Below are positions 17,202-26,256 of a DNA stretch of 54,001 nt, in pieces. The position numbers and the translations under genes were made by a program. Numbering within the stretch: the first letter of the stretch is position 1; the number at the start of each line of letters is the position of its first letter. The notes beneath the pieces are model-generated. The model saw nothing but the letters and a program-made list of their open reading frames with translations, was not told where the DNA came from and made no database searches. This DNA comes from Lentisphaeria bacterium (GTDB taxonomy: Bacteria > Verrucomicrobiota > Lentisphaeria > Victivallales > Victivallaceae). The DNA is taken from positions 1 through 54,001 of the forward strand of contig JAFTUS010000147.1 in the NCBI GenBank assembly GCA_017466125.1. Reading direction: 5' to 3'.

Positions 17202-18575
17202 TCAGATACAGAGAGAGGCGGCGTAATCGCTCAGGGAGTTGTCTCTTGCACCCATGATCACAATAATATCATCACTGCCGGCGTTTTGCAGCAGAAAGGC
17301 CCGCAGTAAATCACGGTCGGGGAAAGTCATGAAACGTGCCGGAGCAGAACTTCTGTTCTGATATTCCGTTAAGACCTCCTCCGCCGTCGGGTGGAAACTT
17401 GCCGTTCCCCCCGCATAGTAGGGCGGCAGAAGAATGAAACGGTCGTTGGGCCGCAACTCCCCTTCCAGCAGATTGAAAAGTTCATCTTTCATAAAGCCGA
17501 AAGGCTTGAAGCCGTGAGGCTGAAAAACCGCATAAACATTGCCGCTGACCGTTTCACGCATCCCTTTGATACAGGCGAGGATCTTTTCGGGATTGTGGGC
17601 GTAGTCGTCATAAACAGGTGTCCCGCAGGAGGTTCTGCCTGCGAAATCGTTTCTCCGCCACACCCCGCTGAACTTTTCCAGAGCCTTGAGGATGTCGGAA
17701 GTCGCATACCCCAGCATTTCCAGCAGCGATTTGATCGCAAGTGCATTCAGTGCCATGTGAAAACCGCTCTGGGGCAGGGTGATCGTCTCGCTGCCGTTGA
17801 ATTCCGCTTTGCCCGCGCTGTAACTGCTGACACAGCAATCGCAGTCGGACTGTCGGCTGCTGCCGAACACCTTTATTTCAAGTCCGGGGGGGAGGGCGGT
17901 ACGCACTGCTTCATAAACATCGCCGGACAAAACGGCTCCTTTGCGGACTTTCTGTAAAAATTTCCCGAAGACCTCCGCCAGTTCTTCTTTGCTGTAATGG
18001 TCGGTGCCGATGTTGAGGATGATCGCGTATTCAGGGGAGTAGTTCAGCAGACTTTTGTCGCTCTCATCCGCTTCAAACACAAGATATTTTTTTTCGCCGG
18101 GAGCATAGTTCCCCGCAAATTTTTCATTGATGAAACGCTTCATCAAAGCCCCGTTGAGACACTCCGGCACTTCACCGAGGTTTGCCAGTGTTTCTGCACA
18201 GTACGCCGTTACGGTGCTTTTGCCGCAGCTGCCGCAAATGGCAATGCTGTTTTCTGCGCCCCGTTCCCGGATGATACGCTCCACCAGTGCGGAACGGTGG
18301 GTACGGCAAATCTCTTTTCCGGCGGCAAAGTCGGGATTGTCGTCCTCAATGGCGGTGGAGTAGATCAGTTCATCGGGAGTGCCGCTCCTGATATACGAAC
18401 CGTCCTGCGGATAGATCACGATTCCCTGCCGTTCAAGCGCATCGAGGATGCGGCGGTTTTCGGGACGGTCCGCACCCCGGTCGCTGCCGGTGACTTTATA
18501 ACCGGCTTCAACACACATGGCGGCAAGACCGCTCATGCCGATCCCGCCGATGCCGACAAAGTGCAGATGTTTCAT
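17202..18575 (-). CDS. murC: UDP-N-acetylmuramate-L-alanine ligase
   Basis: A 457-aa Mur ligase that adds L-Ala to UDP-MurNAc in peptidoglycan synthesis. KHLHFVGIGGIGMSGLA is the N-terminal UDP-binding signature. CGSCGKSTVTAY is the ATP loop (GSCGKS rather than the usual GTHGKT). FEADESD and YDDYAHNPEKI are the central and C-terminal Mur motifs. GAGG before the ATG at 18575 favours that start over the in-frame ATG at 18587. It ends a compact dcw cluster, 8 nt after a 44-aa membrane protein gene. Confidence 0.93.
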   Translation of the reverse strand: MKHLHFVGIGGIGMSGLAAMCVEAGYKVTGSDRGADRPENRRILDALERQGIVIYPQDGSYIRSGTPDELIYSTAIEDDNPDFAAGKEICRTHRSALVERIIRERGAENSIAICGSCGKSTVTAYCAETLANLGEVPECLNGALMKRFINEKFAGNYAPGEKKYLVFEADESDKSLLNYSPEYAIILNIGTDHYSKEELAEVFGKFLQKVRKGAVLSGDVYEAVRTALPPGLEIKVFGSSRQSDCDCCVSSYSAGKAEFNGSETITLPQSGFHMALNALAIKSLLEMLGYATSDILKALEKFSGVWRRNDFAGRTSCGTPVYDDYAHNPEKILACIKGMRETVSGNVYAVFQPHGFKPFGFMKDELFNLLEGELRPNDRFILLPPYYAGGTASFHPTAEEVLTEYQNRSSAPARFMTFPDRDLLRAFLLQNAGSDDIIVIMGARDNSLSDYAASLCI

Positions 18576-18583
18576 CGTTTTCC

Positions 18584-18718
18584 TCAAAAGGTAAGGGCGA
18601 GAGCCACAGCAAAGAGCGGCAGACCGATCAGCAGCAGCGGGGCGGCGATATAAGCAAGGTTGATGCCTTCAGGCGAAATACAACGGCTGTCGTGTCTGTT
18701 GATGTAAAAGAGTTTCAT
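18584..18718 (-). CDS. 44-aa single-pass membrane protein in the dcw cluster
   Basis: A short frame starting MKLFYINRHDSRCISPEG, then a long hydrophobic run (LAYIAAPLLLIGLPLFAVAL), then stop. GGA stands at normal spacing before the ATG, and the stop lies just before the murC ribosome-binding site. It fills the whole gap between ftsI and murC, so it is probably a real, coupled gene. No family was recognised. A small divisome or peptidoglycan-synthesis accessory is a guess from position. Confidence 0.7.
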   Translation of the reverse strand: MKLFYINRHDSRCISPEGINLAYIAAPLLLIGLPLFAVALALTF

Positions 18719-18739
18719 TGTAAATTTTCCTTTATAAAA

Positions 18740-20548
18740 TCATTCTCTGTCCAGTAAAGTCAAATCCGGCGGAATATTCATCAGTTTGAGAACCTGTGCG
18801 CCGACTTTGGTGAAGGTCGGCCCCGCAACGGTCCCGCCGTAAGAAGCCCCCTTGGGTTCATCCACCGTTACGAGCATGACGAATGCGGGGTCACGGGCGG
18901 GAACGAAACCGACGAAACTGGCAAAATATTTTCCGGCGGCGTAACCGTGACCGGCAACGTATTTGCGGCTGGTCCCTGTTTTTCCGGCGACTTCATAACC
19001 GGGGATCGCCGCTTTGCGGGCGGTACCGCCTTTTTGCGTTACCAGCGTCATCATATCCACCAGTTGGCGGTGGGCATCAGGGCGTTCAAACATCTGTACG
19101 GGTTGGGCGATGTCGAACTTCGTCTCCTGACCGGTGGCAGGGTCCACGATCCGGTCGATCAGCCGCAGTTCGGGCAGCAGACCGTTGTTGGCGAGTGCGC
19201 AGTAGGCGCGGAGCATTTGCAGCGGTGTCACCTGCACGCTGTATCCGATCGGCATACGGGTAATGGTCAGACCGTCCCACCTTTGGGGAGGCAGGACTTT
19301 GCCTGCCATCTCAATGGCAAAAGGAAGTTTTGTTTTTGTGCCGAAACCGAACATCCGCAGTGCTTCGTAAACCCGTTCTTTCCCCAGCAGCAGAGCGACT
19401 TTTGCCGTGCCGATGTTGCTGGATTTCTGAATGACCTGTGCCACAGAAAGTTGGTCGTAGGCATGGGAGTCTGTCAGCGGACGCCCCATATACATCCATC
19501 TGCCGTTTTCGCAGTCGATCATCGTGTCGGGAGTAACGACCTTCCAATCCAGAGCCTTGCCGATGGAAAACGGTTTCATGATGGAACCGGGTTCGAGCAT
19601 ATCTTCGGCGATGCGGGCACGTGCCGCCTCCGGGCGGAAGGTCGTGCGGTCGTTGGGGTTGAACGTCGGCCGCTGTGCCATGGCAAGAATGTTTCCGGTT
19701 TTGGGGTCCACCAGTGCGGCGTAGATCGTCTTTGGGGTCCATTTGGCGTATGCCTCATCGAGGGCCTCTTCCAGAATAGCCTGGATCGGTTCGCTGATGG
19801 TCAGATAGATGTTTTTGCCGTCTTTGCACGCCTGACTTTGATGCAGTCCGTAATCGAGCGGGGTGCCGCCGCGGGTGCGTTCAAAAATCTCTTTGCCGTT
19901 TTCGGCGATCATGGTCTTGTTGAATTTTTTTTCCAGACCGCCCTGCGGAATATCCTCATCGTTGACGACGTTGGTGTAACCGAGCACATTGGACAGCATG
20001 GAACCTTTCGGGTAAGTCCGCATATAGTCTTCACTGAGGTAGAGCCGGGGCAGTTTGTTCACCGAAACTGCCTTGCGGATTTTTTCAGCATTTTCGAGAG
20101 AAACGTTCCGTTCCAGCATGGCGTAACGGGCGGTGTAAGTATCGGGAGTGCCGTCCGCTTTGAACTTCAATCTGCCGTCTTTTCCGCGCCGCTGGCGCAC
20201 GGGGCGCAGAGCGTAGCGATATTCTTCAAGAGTACCCGGCAGATGTTTGGCAAGGATGTATGCCATTTTGGTTCTGGCGGCATCGTTCCTGAAGTGGCTG
20301 GGGTCGGCGGTGATGTGAACACAGGGAGCATTTCCCGCCAGCAGATTGCCGTGACAGTCAAAAATCTCCCCCCGTTTGCCGGAGGTCTGTTTCTTTGTGG
20401 TATAGGTTTGACGGGCTTTTTTCAGATAACGGTCATGGTCGTGGATCTGGACATAGTAGAGGCGGCCGATCAGCAGTACCGGAACAAATGCCAGTAATGC
20501 GATCAGCAAACTCATTCTTATTCGTATTGCACCATTATTATTACTCAT
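18740..20548 (-). CDS. ftsI: class B penicillin-binding protein (FtsI/PBP2-type transpeptidase)
   Basis: A 602-aa cell-wall transpeptidase. One N-terminal membrane helix (LLIALLAFVPVLLIGRLYYVQ) is followed by the dimerisation region and the transpeptidase domain. GSIMKPFS holds the active serine (S322, SxxK), KSSN is the SxN motif and AGKTGTSRK is the KTG motif. It acts in the periplasm, crosslinking septal peptidoglycan. It lies between ftsL-like and a small membrane gene; the ftsL stop is 2 nt before this ATG. Confidence 0.95.
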   Translation of the reverse strand: MSNNNGAIRIRMSLLIALLAFVPVLLIGRLYYVQIHDHDRYLKKARQTYTTKKQTSGKRGEIFDCHGNLLAGNAPCVHITADPSHFRNDAARTKMAYILAKHLPGTLEEYRYALRPVRQRRGKDGRLKFKADGTPDTYTARYAMLERNVSLENAEKIRKAVSVNKLPRLYLSEDYMRTYPKGSMLSNVLGYTNVVNDEDIPQGGLEKKFNKTMIAENGKEIFERTRGGTPLDYGLHQSQACKDGKNIYLTISEPIQAILEEALDEAYAKWTPKTIYAALVDPKTGNILAMAQRPTFNPNDRTTFRPEAARARIAEDMLEPGSIMKPFSIGKALDWKVVTPDTMIDCENGRWMYMGRPLTDSHAYDQLSVAQVIQKSSNIGTAKVALLLGKERVYEALRMFGFGTKTKLPFAIEMAGKVLPPQRWDGLTITRMPIGYSVQVTPLQMLRAYCALANNGLLPELRLIDRIVDPATGQETKFDIAQPVQMFERPDAHRQLVDMMTLVTQKGGTARKAAIPGYEVAGKTGTSRKYVAGHGYAAGKYFASFVGFVPARDPAFVMLVTVDEPKGASYGGTVAGPTFTKVGAQVLKLMNIPPDLTLLDRE

Positions 20549-20550
20549 TT

Positions 20551-21201
20551 CTACCTCGCATCAAACAACGGATACCCATTGCGTGTTTGTGCTGTTTCAC
20601 GGCGGGCAGGGGGACGTACCGGGCGGCGTACTTCGCGGGTGCGGCGCACACGGTTTACCGTGCTTCTGCGGGGTTGGACCGCAGGACGGGAAGAGACTGC
20701 CGCGCGCTGCGGGGTACGGGAACGCACCTCCGTCTGCACCGGCTGCTGCCGGACGGTCTGTACCGGAACGGTTTGAGCCGTCACCTGACGCGGGGGAGTA
20801 TAGGCAAAGGGGACCATTGCCGCCTGTTCGACGGAAAGGACAGTCAACTTGCAGATCTGACCGCTTTGCGGCATACGCAAATCCAGATTGAAAACGGCCA
20901 TCATCTTACTGATGTGCCGCCAGGAGCGGAATGTTTCACGGTGGATGCGGAGACGCTCGATCTCACGGTCGATCTGGTGGATCTCTCTGTTACCGGCGGC
21001 GATTTTGCGGTCGGTCTCCACGATCTTCTGGTTCAGAAAGATGTAGGAGTTGATGATCCCGGCGAAGACGGCGATGAAGAAGGCCGCCTTAAAGACGATC
21101 GCGATCTTTGTTCCGATCCTGTTTCCCGGCCGCGCGGTCTGCGGGGAGGATATCCGGCTTTTCTTCCCCTTGCCCGGTTGAATGTTCGGCATACTCAGCA
21201 T
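20551..21201 (-). CDS. ftsL: FtsL-like division protein with Pro/Arg-rich tail
   Basis: A 216-aa protein with a short basic cytoplasmic start, one membrane helix (FKAAFFIAVFAGIINSYIFL), then a coiled-coil stretch (~residues 55-90). This is the FtsL plan and the gene sits between rsmH and ftsI, the usual ftsL place. The last ~80 residues are rich in Pro, Arg, Gln and Val, which is unusual for FtsL. Sequence similarity alone would be weak; position carries the call. AAGGG precedes the ATG. Confidence 0.7.
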   Translation of the reverse strand: MLSMPNIQPGKGKKSRISSPQTARPGNRIGTKIAIVFKAAFFIAVFAGIINSYIFLNQKIVETDRKIAAGNREIHQIDREIERLRIHRETFRSWRHISKMMAVFNLDLRMPQSGQICKLTVLSVEQAAMVPFAYTPPRQVTAQTVPVQTVRQQPVQTEVRSRTPQRAAVSSRPAVQPRRSTVNRVRRTREVRRPVRPPARRETAQTRNGYPLFDAR

Positions 21202-21223
21202 GTTTTTACCCTTTATTTATAAA

Positions 21224-22162
21224 TCAAATCAATTTTTCTGCAACTCTGAGCCGTGCGCAGGCGGCGCGGCGGTTTTCCGCCAACTCTTCTTTGGAGGCGG
21301 TCACTCCCTTGCGGGTGACGATCTCCATACGTTTGACCTTGCCGCATACGCAGACCGGCAAGCCGGGAGGACAGGTACATTCCGCAGCCTCCTCCCGCAG
21401 GAACTCCTTGACGATGCGGTCTTCCAGCGAGTGGAAGGAGATCACCGCAAGGCGTCCGTTTTTACGGAGCAGTTTCACTGCATCGGGCAAAGCCCGTTCC
21501 AGTTCACCGAGTTCATCATTCACGGCGATGCGCAACGCCTGAAATGCCAGTGTCGGTGCGGGCAGTTTGCCCGGTTTTCTGCCGATGACGCGGTCGCAGA
21601 CTTCCACGAGGTCTGCGGTGGTCGCAAACGGTTTTTTCTCCCGGACTTCCACGATGACCTGTGCCAGTTTCCGTGCCTTGGGTTCTTCGCCGTATTCCCG
21701 GAAGATCCGGATCAGTTCGTCGAGGTCGGCGAAGTTCAGCAGTCTGCTTGCAGTCAGAGTGCTGCGCTGATCCATACGCATATCCAGCGGCCCGTCGGCG
21801 CGCCAGGAAAATCCACGGTCGGGATGATCCAGTTGCGGCGATGAAACACCGATATCCAGCAGGATGCCATCCACCTTATCCCAGCCGTATTCAGCGGCGG
21901 CGGAGGCGAGCGAGGAGTAATCCCCGCGGTGAAGTTTCACCCGGTCTCCGGCGAAAGCCAGCGTTTCGGCGGCTTTGGTCAGAGCGGCGTTGTCACGGTC
22001 GATCCCGAGCAGCTGCAAAGCAGGATATTTTTTCAGCAGCAGCGCACTGTGACCGCCGCCGCCGATGGTTCCGTCGATAAGTCGCGCCGGACGGTCTGAC
22101 GGGAAAGTCAGATGTTCCAGCACTTCGCGCCACAGAACCGGGATATGTTCAAATTCTGCCAT
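21224..22162 (-). CDS. rsmH: 16S rRNA m4C1402 methyltransferase
   Basis: A 312-aa SAM-dependent enzyme. HIPVLWREVLEHL and IDGTIGGGGHSALLL open it, LLDIGVSSPQLDHPDRGFSW and GPLDMRMD follow, and VISFHSLEDRIVK is near the C-terminus, all RsmH/MraW signatures. It N4-methylates C1402 of 16S rRNA. A strong AGGAGG precedes the ATG. It lies 11 nt after mraZ. Confidence 0.97.
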   Translation of the reverse strand: MAEFEHIPVLWREVLEHLTFPSDRPARLIDGTIGGGGHSALLLKKYPALQLLGIDRDNAALTKAAETLAFAGDRVKLHRGDYSSLASAAAEYGWDKVDGILLDIGVSSPQLDHPDRGFSWRADGPLDMRMDQRSTLTASRLLNFADLDELIRIFREYGEEPKARKLAQVIVEVREKKPFATTADLVEVCDRVIGRKPGKLPAPTLAFQALRIAVNDELGELERALPDAVKLLRKNGRLAVISFHSLEDRIVKEFLREEAAECTCPPGLPVCVCGKVKRMEIVTRKGVTASKEELAENRRAACARLRVAEKLI

Positions 22163-22173
22163 GGCGCGTCCTC

Positions 22174-22674
22174 CTACTTGCTCTGTGGTGCAATGCCGCC
22201 GAAAAGGGCTGCCAATGCACCGGCTTCATCGCTTGCCTGTTGGAGTTCACTCATGCACTCTTCCAGCGGGAAACTGCCGGAAGCACTGTCCCATTTATCG
22301 GGAGCGCAGAGACGGATATGGGAGAATGCCCCGATCAGCCGCAGCTGGTTCTCCACACCGATACGGTCGAGCATGGCACGGTCGAGGGAAATACGCCCCT
22401 GCTTGTCGCAGCGGCAGATCCGGGCGTTGGCACCGAGAAAGGATAGTGCCATCTGGATTTTAGGGTTGGCGACCGCTTTGTTTTTGAGTTTGCTGACGAA
22501 TTCGGTGAAAATCTCCATCGGCTGAAGCTGCAGGGCATCTCCGGAGGCAGGGAGAAGCATAAGGGAGGTTTCGCCCGCGCGGTTGCGCCACTCACTGGGG
22601 AGCGACACACGGCACTGGCTGTCGAGCGTGTGGGTGTAACTTCCCACATAAAGTCCCGAAGCGAAATCTTCCAT
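22174..22674 (-). CDS. mraZ: MraZ transcriptional regulator
   Basis: A 166-aa protein with two AbrB-like repeats: GSYTHTLDSQCRVSLPSEWR near the N-terminus and ARICRCDKQGRISLDRAML in the second half. MraZ is a multimeric DNA-binding regulator that acts on its own dcw operon. It is the first gene of the cluster, and four 10-bp repeats lie just before its start, as expected for autoregulation. Confidence 0.93.
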   Translation of the reverse strand: MEDFASGLYVGSYTHTLDSQCRVSLPSEWRNRAGETSLMLLPASGDALQLQPMEIFTEFVSKLKNKAVANPKIQMALSFLGANARICRCDKQGRISLDRAMLDRIGVENQLRLIGAFSHIRLCAPDKWDSASGSFPLEECMSELQQASDEAGALAALFGGIAPQSK

Positions 22675-22680
22675 TTTATC

Positions 22681-22720
22681 TTATCCCTTTTTATCCCTTT
22701 TGATACCTATCCTTACCTAT
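22681..22720 (-). promoter_or_regulatory. MraZ operator: four decamer repeats
   Basis: Read on the minus strand, four consecutive 10-mers are ATAGGTAAGG, ATAGGTATCA, AAAGGGATAA and AAAGGGATAA. The exact 10-bp spacing matches the helical repeat. In other bacteria MraZ binds short G-rich repeats spaced 10 bp apart before mraZ. The repeats begin right at the -10 element, so binding would block initiation or clearance. Confidence 0.75.
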
Positions 22721-22747
22721 TGTACACCATAATCCACCTTTTTTCAA
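22719..22747 (-). promoter_or_regulatory. mraZ (dcw) promoter
   Basis: TTGAAA (22742-22747), 17-nt spacer, TACAAT (22719-22724) on the minus strand: five of six consensus matches in each box, followed by the MraZ repeats and the mraZ start. Confidence 0.75.
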
Positions 22748-22918
22748 CTTTTTTTTGTAAAAAAGTGCGATTTTTTTAAGAAAATTTCACTCCTGTCAAA
22801 AATTCCGGTAAAAAATAAGTAAAAAATAATAAAATCTTCTCTGTGTTGTTGAAAATCAGAAATATCCGGGATATATTCTCCCATGCTTTGCCAACAGAAA
22901 AAAAAGGAGTTTATTTTT

Positions 22919-24643
22919 ATGAGATTTTTTTTAATCGCCGTACTGGTGTCGGCGGGCGTGATTTGTTCCGCCGCTGAATTTGTCAAGGGAACGCTGTCAA
23001 CGGAGTTCCTGCTTTATTTGAACGGTTCGCTCAAGGCAAGTGATGCCGCCGCTTTGTCCAACGGCGTACAGGTGCCCGGAACTTCTCCGCAGAAAGTCGT
23101 TCCGAAAAACGGTTATATCGACATTGCGGCACTGGTGAAAAAATCCAGTTTCAGAGAACAGACCCCCGCACTGCTTTCCATGACCTACACTGCGGAAGAG
23201 GACGGACGCGCCCTTTTCGGTGTCGGTGCTGAAGGCTGGTTCGAGTGTTACATCAACGGAAAGAAAGTCCACGCATCGCCGCTGGGGAATATGGTGCGCC
23301 CCGTCAGTTTGTACTGCGAACCTTTTACGACCGCAGTGAAAAAGGGTGAAAACCGCATCGTTCTGCGGGTGTTGTCCGGTACGTCCGCATGGAGTGCCGC
23401 TTTTGGTACGCTGACCCGGGCGCAACTGGAGCGGGGGCAGTCGCCCGACTTCCGTCCGAGTCCCTGGCTTACGCACTCTTCCGTCGGAACTGCGACTGTG
23501 AATTTCATCACAAGAAAACCGGCGATCGCCTTTGTCGAATACCGTGTGAAAGGCGGGAAAACATGGCAGCGGGCGTATGAACTGCTGGGCGGTCAGCCCC
23601 GCCATGACCTGACCAAACATACCATCGTTCTCAAGGATTTGAAACCCGACACTGTATATGAATACCGTGCCGGAGCGAAAAACAAAGCCCACGGCTGGAA
23701 AGAGATCATCGGGCGCATCCGTACATTCCGCAGTTTTACGGATAAGCCGGTGAATTTCAAACTCTTCTATATCAGCGACACCCAGTTCCCGGCGGAACGG
23801 CGGATCGCACTTTTGAAGCAGTATTATAAAAATTGCAAGGCATCCGAGGCGGATATCCTCTTCCACGGCGGCGATGTTTACAACTATTTTTTTGATGCGT
23901 CCAAAGTCTATCTGGACTCCTTTCTTGATGTGGTCGTCAGGGCTGTTCCCGACCGCAGCCAGACGATCGCCATCACGCGCGGAAATCATGAATACTGGGG
24001 ATACGAAAGTCAGGAGTTTTTCCGCTATTTCGGCGGCAGGGACAACAAAAGTTACGGCATGTTCCGACAGGGAAATGTCTGCTTTATCGTGCTGGACAGC
24101 GGCGATGACCGCGGATACAACCGCAACAGTCCGTGGCACGCCCGCAACTTCACTGCCGAACTGATGAAGGAGCAGCGGCAATGGCTGGCGGAAGCCGTGC
24201 GGAAACCGGAATTTCAAACGGCTCTTTTCCGGGTCGTCTTCAGCCATTCTCCGGGAAATGAAAAGTATATGAACGACTCGATCCGAACCATTACGGACGG
24301 TATCCTGACCGGAGAAAATCCGCCGCATAAAGTACAACTCTGGGTCTGCTGTCATACGCACCGTTACAACCGCAGTGCCGAACCCGGCAAGGCATCCATG
24401 CGCACATTCAACGAAAAGACTGCCATTCTGGAGTCGCCGTTTATTCCGCACGGGGTCGTGGTCATCAATGACGGACCTTCCTTCGGCGGTTACGATGAGA
24501 GTTGCATCATGTTCGATTTCAGGGAAAAGGAGATCGAAGCCAAAGTAATGACGGCAGAGGGCAAACTCTTTGATCATTTTTCTGTTTTTCCGGATGGAAA
24601 ACTGAAAGAACACAGCACGATCTTGAAAACGATTTCAAAATAA
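22919..24643 (+). CDS. secreted purple-acid-phosphatase-like metallophosphoesterase
   Basis: A 574-aa protein with a signal peptide (MRFFLIAVLVSAGVICSAAE). After an N-terminal beta-sandwich comes a fibronectin-like domain typical of purple acid phosphatases (PDTVYEYRAG). The catalytic domain has YISDTQ, HGGDVYNY, RGNHEYWG, SHSPGN and CCHTHRYN, matching the five metal-binding motifs of calcineurin-like phosphoesterases. It probably removes phosphate from an extracellular or periplasmic substrate. The chosen ATG has GGAG upstream. Unlike the other large secreted enzymes here, it has no prepilin gene beside it. Confidence 0.88.
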   Translation: MRFFLIAVLVSAGVICSAAEFVKGTLSTEFLLYLNGSLKASDAAALSNGVQVPGTSPQKVVPKNGYIDIAALVKKSSFREQTPALLSMTYTAEEDGRALFGVGAEGWFECYINGKKVHASPLGNMVRPVSLYCEPFTTAVKKGENRIVLRVLSGTSAWSAAFGTLTRAQLERGQSPDFRPSPWLTHSSVGTATVNFITRKPAIAFVEYRVKGGKTWQRAYELLGGQPRHDLTKHTIVLKDLKPDTVYEYRAGAKNKAHGWKEIIGRIRTFRSFTDKPVNFKLFYISDTQFPAERRIALLKQYYKNCKASEADILFHGGDVYNYFFDASKVYLDSFLDVVVRAVPDRSQTIAITRGNHEYWGYESQEFFRYFGGRDNKSYGMFRQGNVCFIVLDSGDDRGYNRNSPWHARNFTAELMKEQRQWLAEAVRKPEFQTALFRVVFSHSPGNEKYMNDSIRTITDGILTGENPPHKVQLWVCCHTHRYNRSAEPGKASMRTFNEKTAILESPFIPHGVVVINDGPSFGGYDESCIMFDFREKEIEAKVMTAEGKLFDHFSVFPDGKLKEHSTILKTISK

Positions 24644-24657
24644 TTACACCCGTAATG

Positions 24658-24685
24658 TTGAAATTTTCTTTTTCCGGTGTATATT
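24658..24685 (+). promoter_or_regulatory. candidate promoter for the GH43 gene
   Basis: TTGAAA (24658-24663), 16-nt spacer, TATATT (24680-24685), 70 nt before the ATG. Confidence 0.5.
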
Positions 24686-24754
24686 GGGGTGCAACAGCAA
24701 GAGTCCAAACTTGTTTGAAAAATCGTGATGATGTAATGCAGATAAGGAGTTTTT

Positions 24755-26224
24755 ATGGTACAGAAAAGTTTTTGCAACCCGCTGCCGCTGCCGGATTATC
24801 CGGTCGGACTTTACGTCCGCAAAGGAGTCAAACTCGGCTATTTGAATAACGGTGAACCGGTCTCGTTCCGTGAAACAGCCGACCCGTCGGTGATCTATGA
24901 GGACGGCAAGTGGTATCTTTATGCTTCCTGCGGCATGGTCTGGGTATCAGAAGATCTTGCGCACTGGGAGTATCACCCCATCGAACTGCCCGAAGTAGAT
25001 TACGCCCCCTGTGCCGTGAAACACCGGGGAAAATACTACATTACTGCCAGCAATCACTCGCCGCTTTACGTTTCTGATTCGCCGCTGGGACCTTTTGAGA
25101 AACTGGGCGTGATGCGGGATATCGACAACAAACCGTTTCCCCGCGACATGTGGGACCCCATGCTCTTTTCGGATACCGACGGCAGGCTCTACCTCTACTG
25201 GGGATGTACCGGGCCGGGGATCTTCGGGGTGGAACTTGATCCGGAAAATCCGCTCCGTGCCATTACTCCGAACAAACTCTTTTTCTCCTTTGATCCCTCG
25301 CACGAATGGGAACGCTGCGGCGAGTACAACGAAGATACATCGCAGTCCTACATCGAGGGTCCAAATATGTTCAAACGGGGCAAATACTACTATCTGACCT
25401 ACGGCGCACCCGGTACGGAATACAGTTCCTATGCGACCGGCTGCTATGTGGGGGAAAGTCCTCTCGGGCCTTTCCGCTATCAGAAAAACAATCCCGTTCA
25501 GCAGGGAAGGCACGGATTTGTCCGCGGCTGCGGTCACGCCTGCGTGGTGGATGGTCCGAATGGTTCGATCTGGAATTTCTACACCTGTGTCGCCTGCCGG
25601 AACCACTATTTTGAACGGCGTATCGGCGTGGATATCGGTTATATCGACGAGGATGGCGAACTTCATTTTCAGGATGCCAGCAGTGTGCCGCAACAGGCTC
25701 CGGGGAGCAATCCGGCTCCGGAAAAGGGCAATTCACTGGGGCTGCTGCCGGTCTCTGCGGTGAAATTCACCAGAGCATCCAGTCAACTGCCTGCCCGCTG
25801 GACCTCCAATGCCGTTGACGGAAATATCCGCACCTACTGGGAGGCGGCTCCCGGCGATAAAGAGCCGTGGCTTGAAGTGGATATGAAAGCCCCCTTTGAT
25901 GTTTCTGCATTGCGCATCGTCTGGGCGGAACCCAACTTTGACTGCAAACAGGGACCTTTCCCGGGCGCATGGCAATTCATCGTGGAGGGGCGTCTGACGG
26001 AAGATGCTCCGTGGCAGTGCCTTGTCGATGCGTCGCAAAATCAGACGGATCTGCTCATTGATTACCGGACGTTTGAAACGGTGCGCATCCGGTATGCCCG
26101 CATCCGTATTCTGGGCGGTCCCGCTGAAATGGCGGCGGGACTGACTGATTTCACTCTTTTCGGAACGGGAACGCCGATCCCGGAGGATGCCCCGTACTGG
26201 AAATATCCGGAAGAAAAGGCCTGA
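24755..26224 (+). CDS. GH43-type glycoside hydrolase with C-terminal discoidin-like domain
   Basis: A 489-aa protein with no signal peptide. Residues ~1-310 form a five-bladed beta-propeller of the GH43 kind: ETADPSVIYEDGKWYLYAS (general base Asp), MWDPMLFSDTDGRLYLYWG (pKa-modulating Asp) and SYIEGPNMFKRGKYYYLTY (acid Glu). Residues ~335-475 (TRASSQLPARWTSNAVDGN ... TYWEA) match an F5/8 type C (CBM32-like) sugar-binding domain. GH43 members usually cleave arabinosides or xylosides. AAGGAG precedes the ATG. Confidence 0.9.
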   Translation: MVQKSFCNPLPLPDYPVGLYVRKGVKLGYLNNGEPVSFRETADPSVIYEDGKWYLYASCGMVWVSEDLAHWEYHPIELPEVDYAPCAVKHRGKYYITASNHSPLYVSDSPLGPFEKLGVMRDIDNKPFPRDMWDPMLFSDTDGRLYLYWGCTGPGIFGVELDPENPLRAITPNKLFFSFDPSHEWERCGEYNEDTSQSYIEGPNMFKRGKYYYLTYGAPGTEYSSYATGCYVGESPLGPFRYQKNNPVQQGRHGFVRGCGHACVVDGPNGSIWNFYTCVACRNHYFERRIGVDIGYIDEDGELHFQDASSVPQQAPGSNPAPEKGNSLGLLPVSAVKFTRASSQLPARWTSNAVDGNIRTYWEAAPGDKEPWLEVDMKAPFDVSALRIVWAEPNFDCKQGPFPGAWQFIVEGRLTEDAPWQCLVDASQNQTDLLIDYRTFETVRIRYARIRILGGPAEMAAGLTDFTLFGTGTPIPEDAPYWKYPEEKA

Positions 26225-26256
26225 CCGTCTTTTGACAAATCAGGTCTTTCAACCCG

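Noticed and set aside
18947..20497. 516-codon plus-strand frame opposite ftsI
   Set aside because: Antisense shadow of the penicillin-binding protein in GC-rich DNA.
22997..24613. 538-codon minus-strand frame opposite the phosphatase
   Set aside because: The plus strand has all metallophosphoesterase motifs and a signal peptide; the reverse frame has none.
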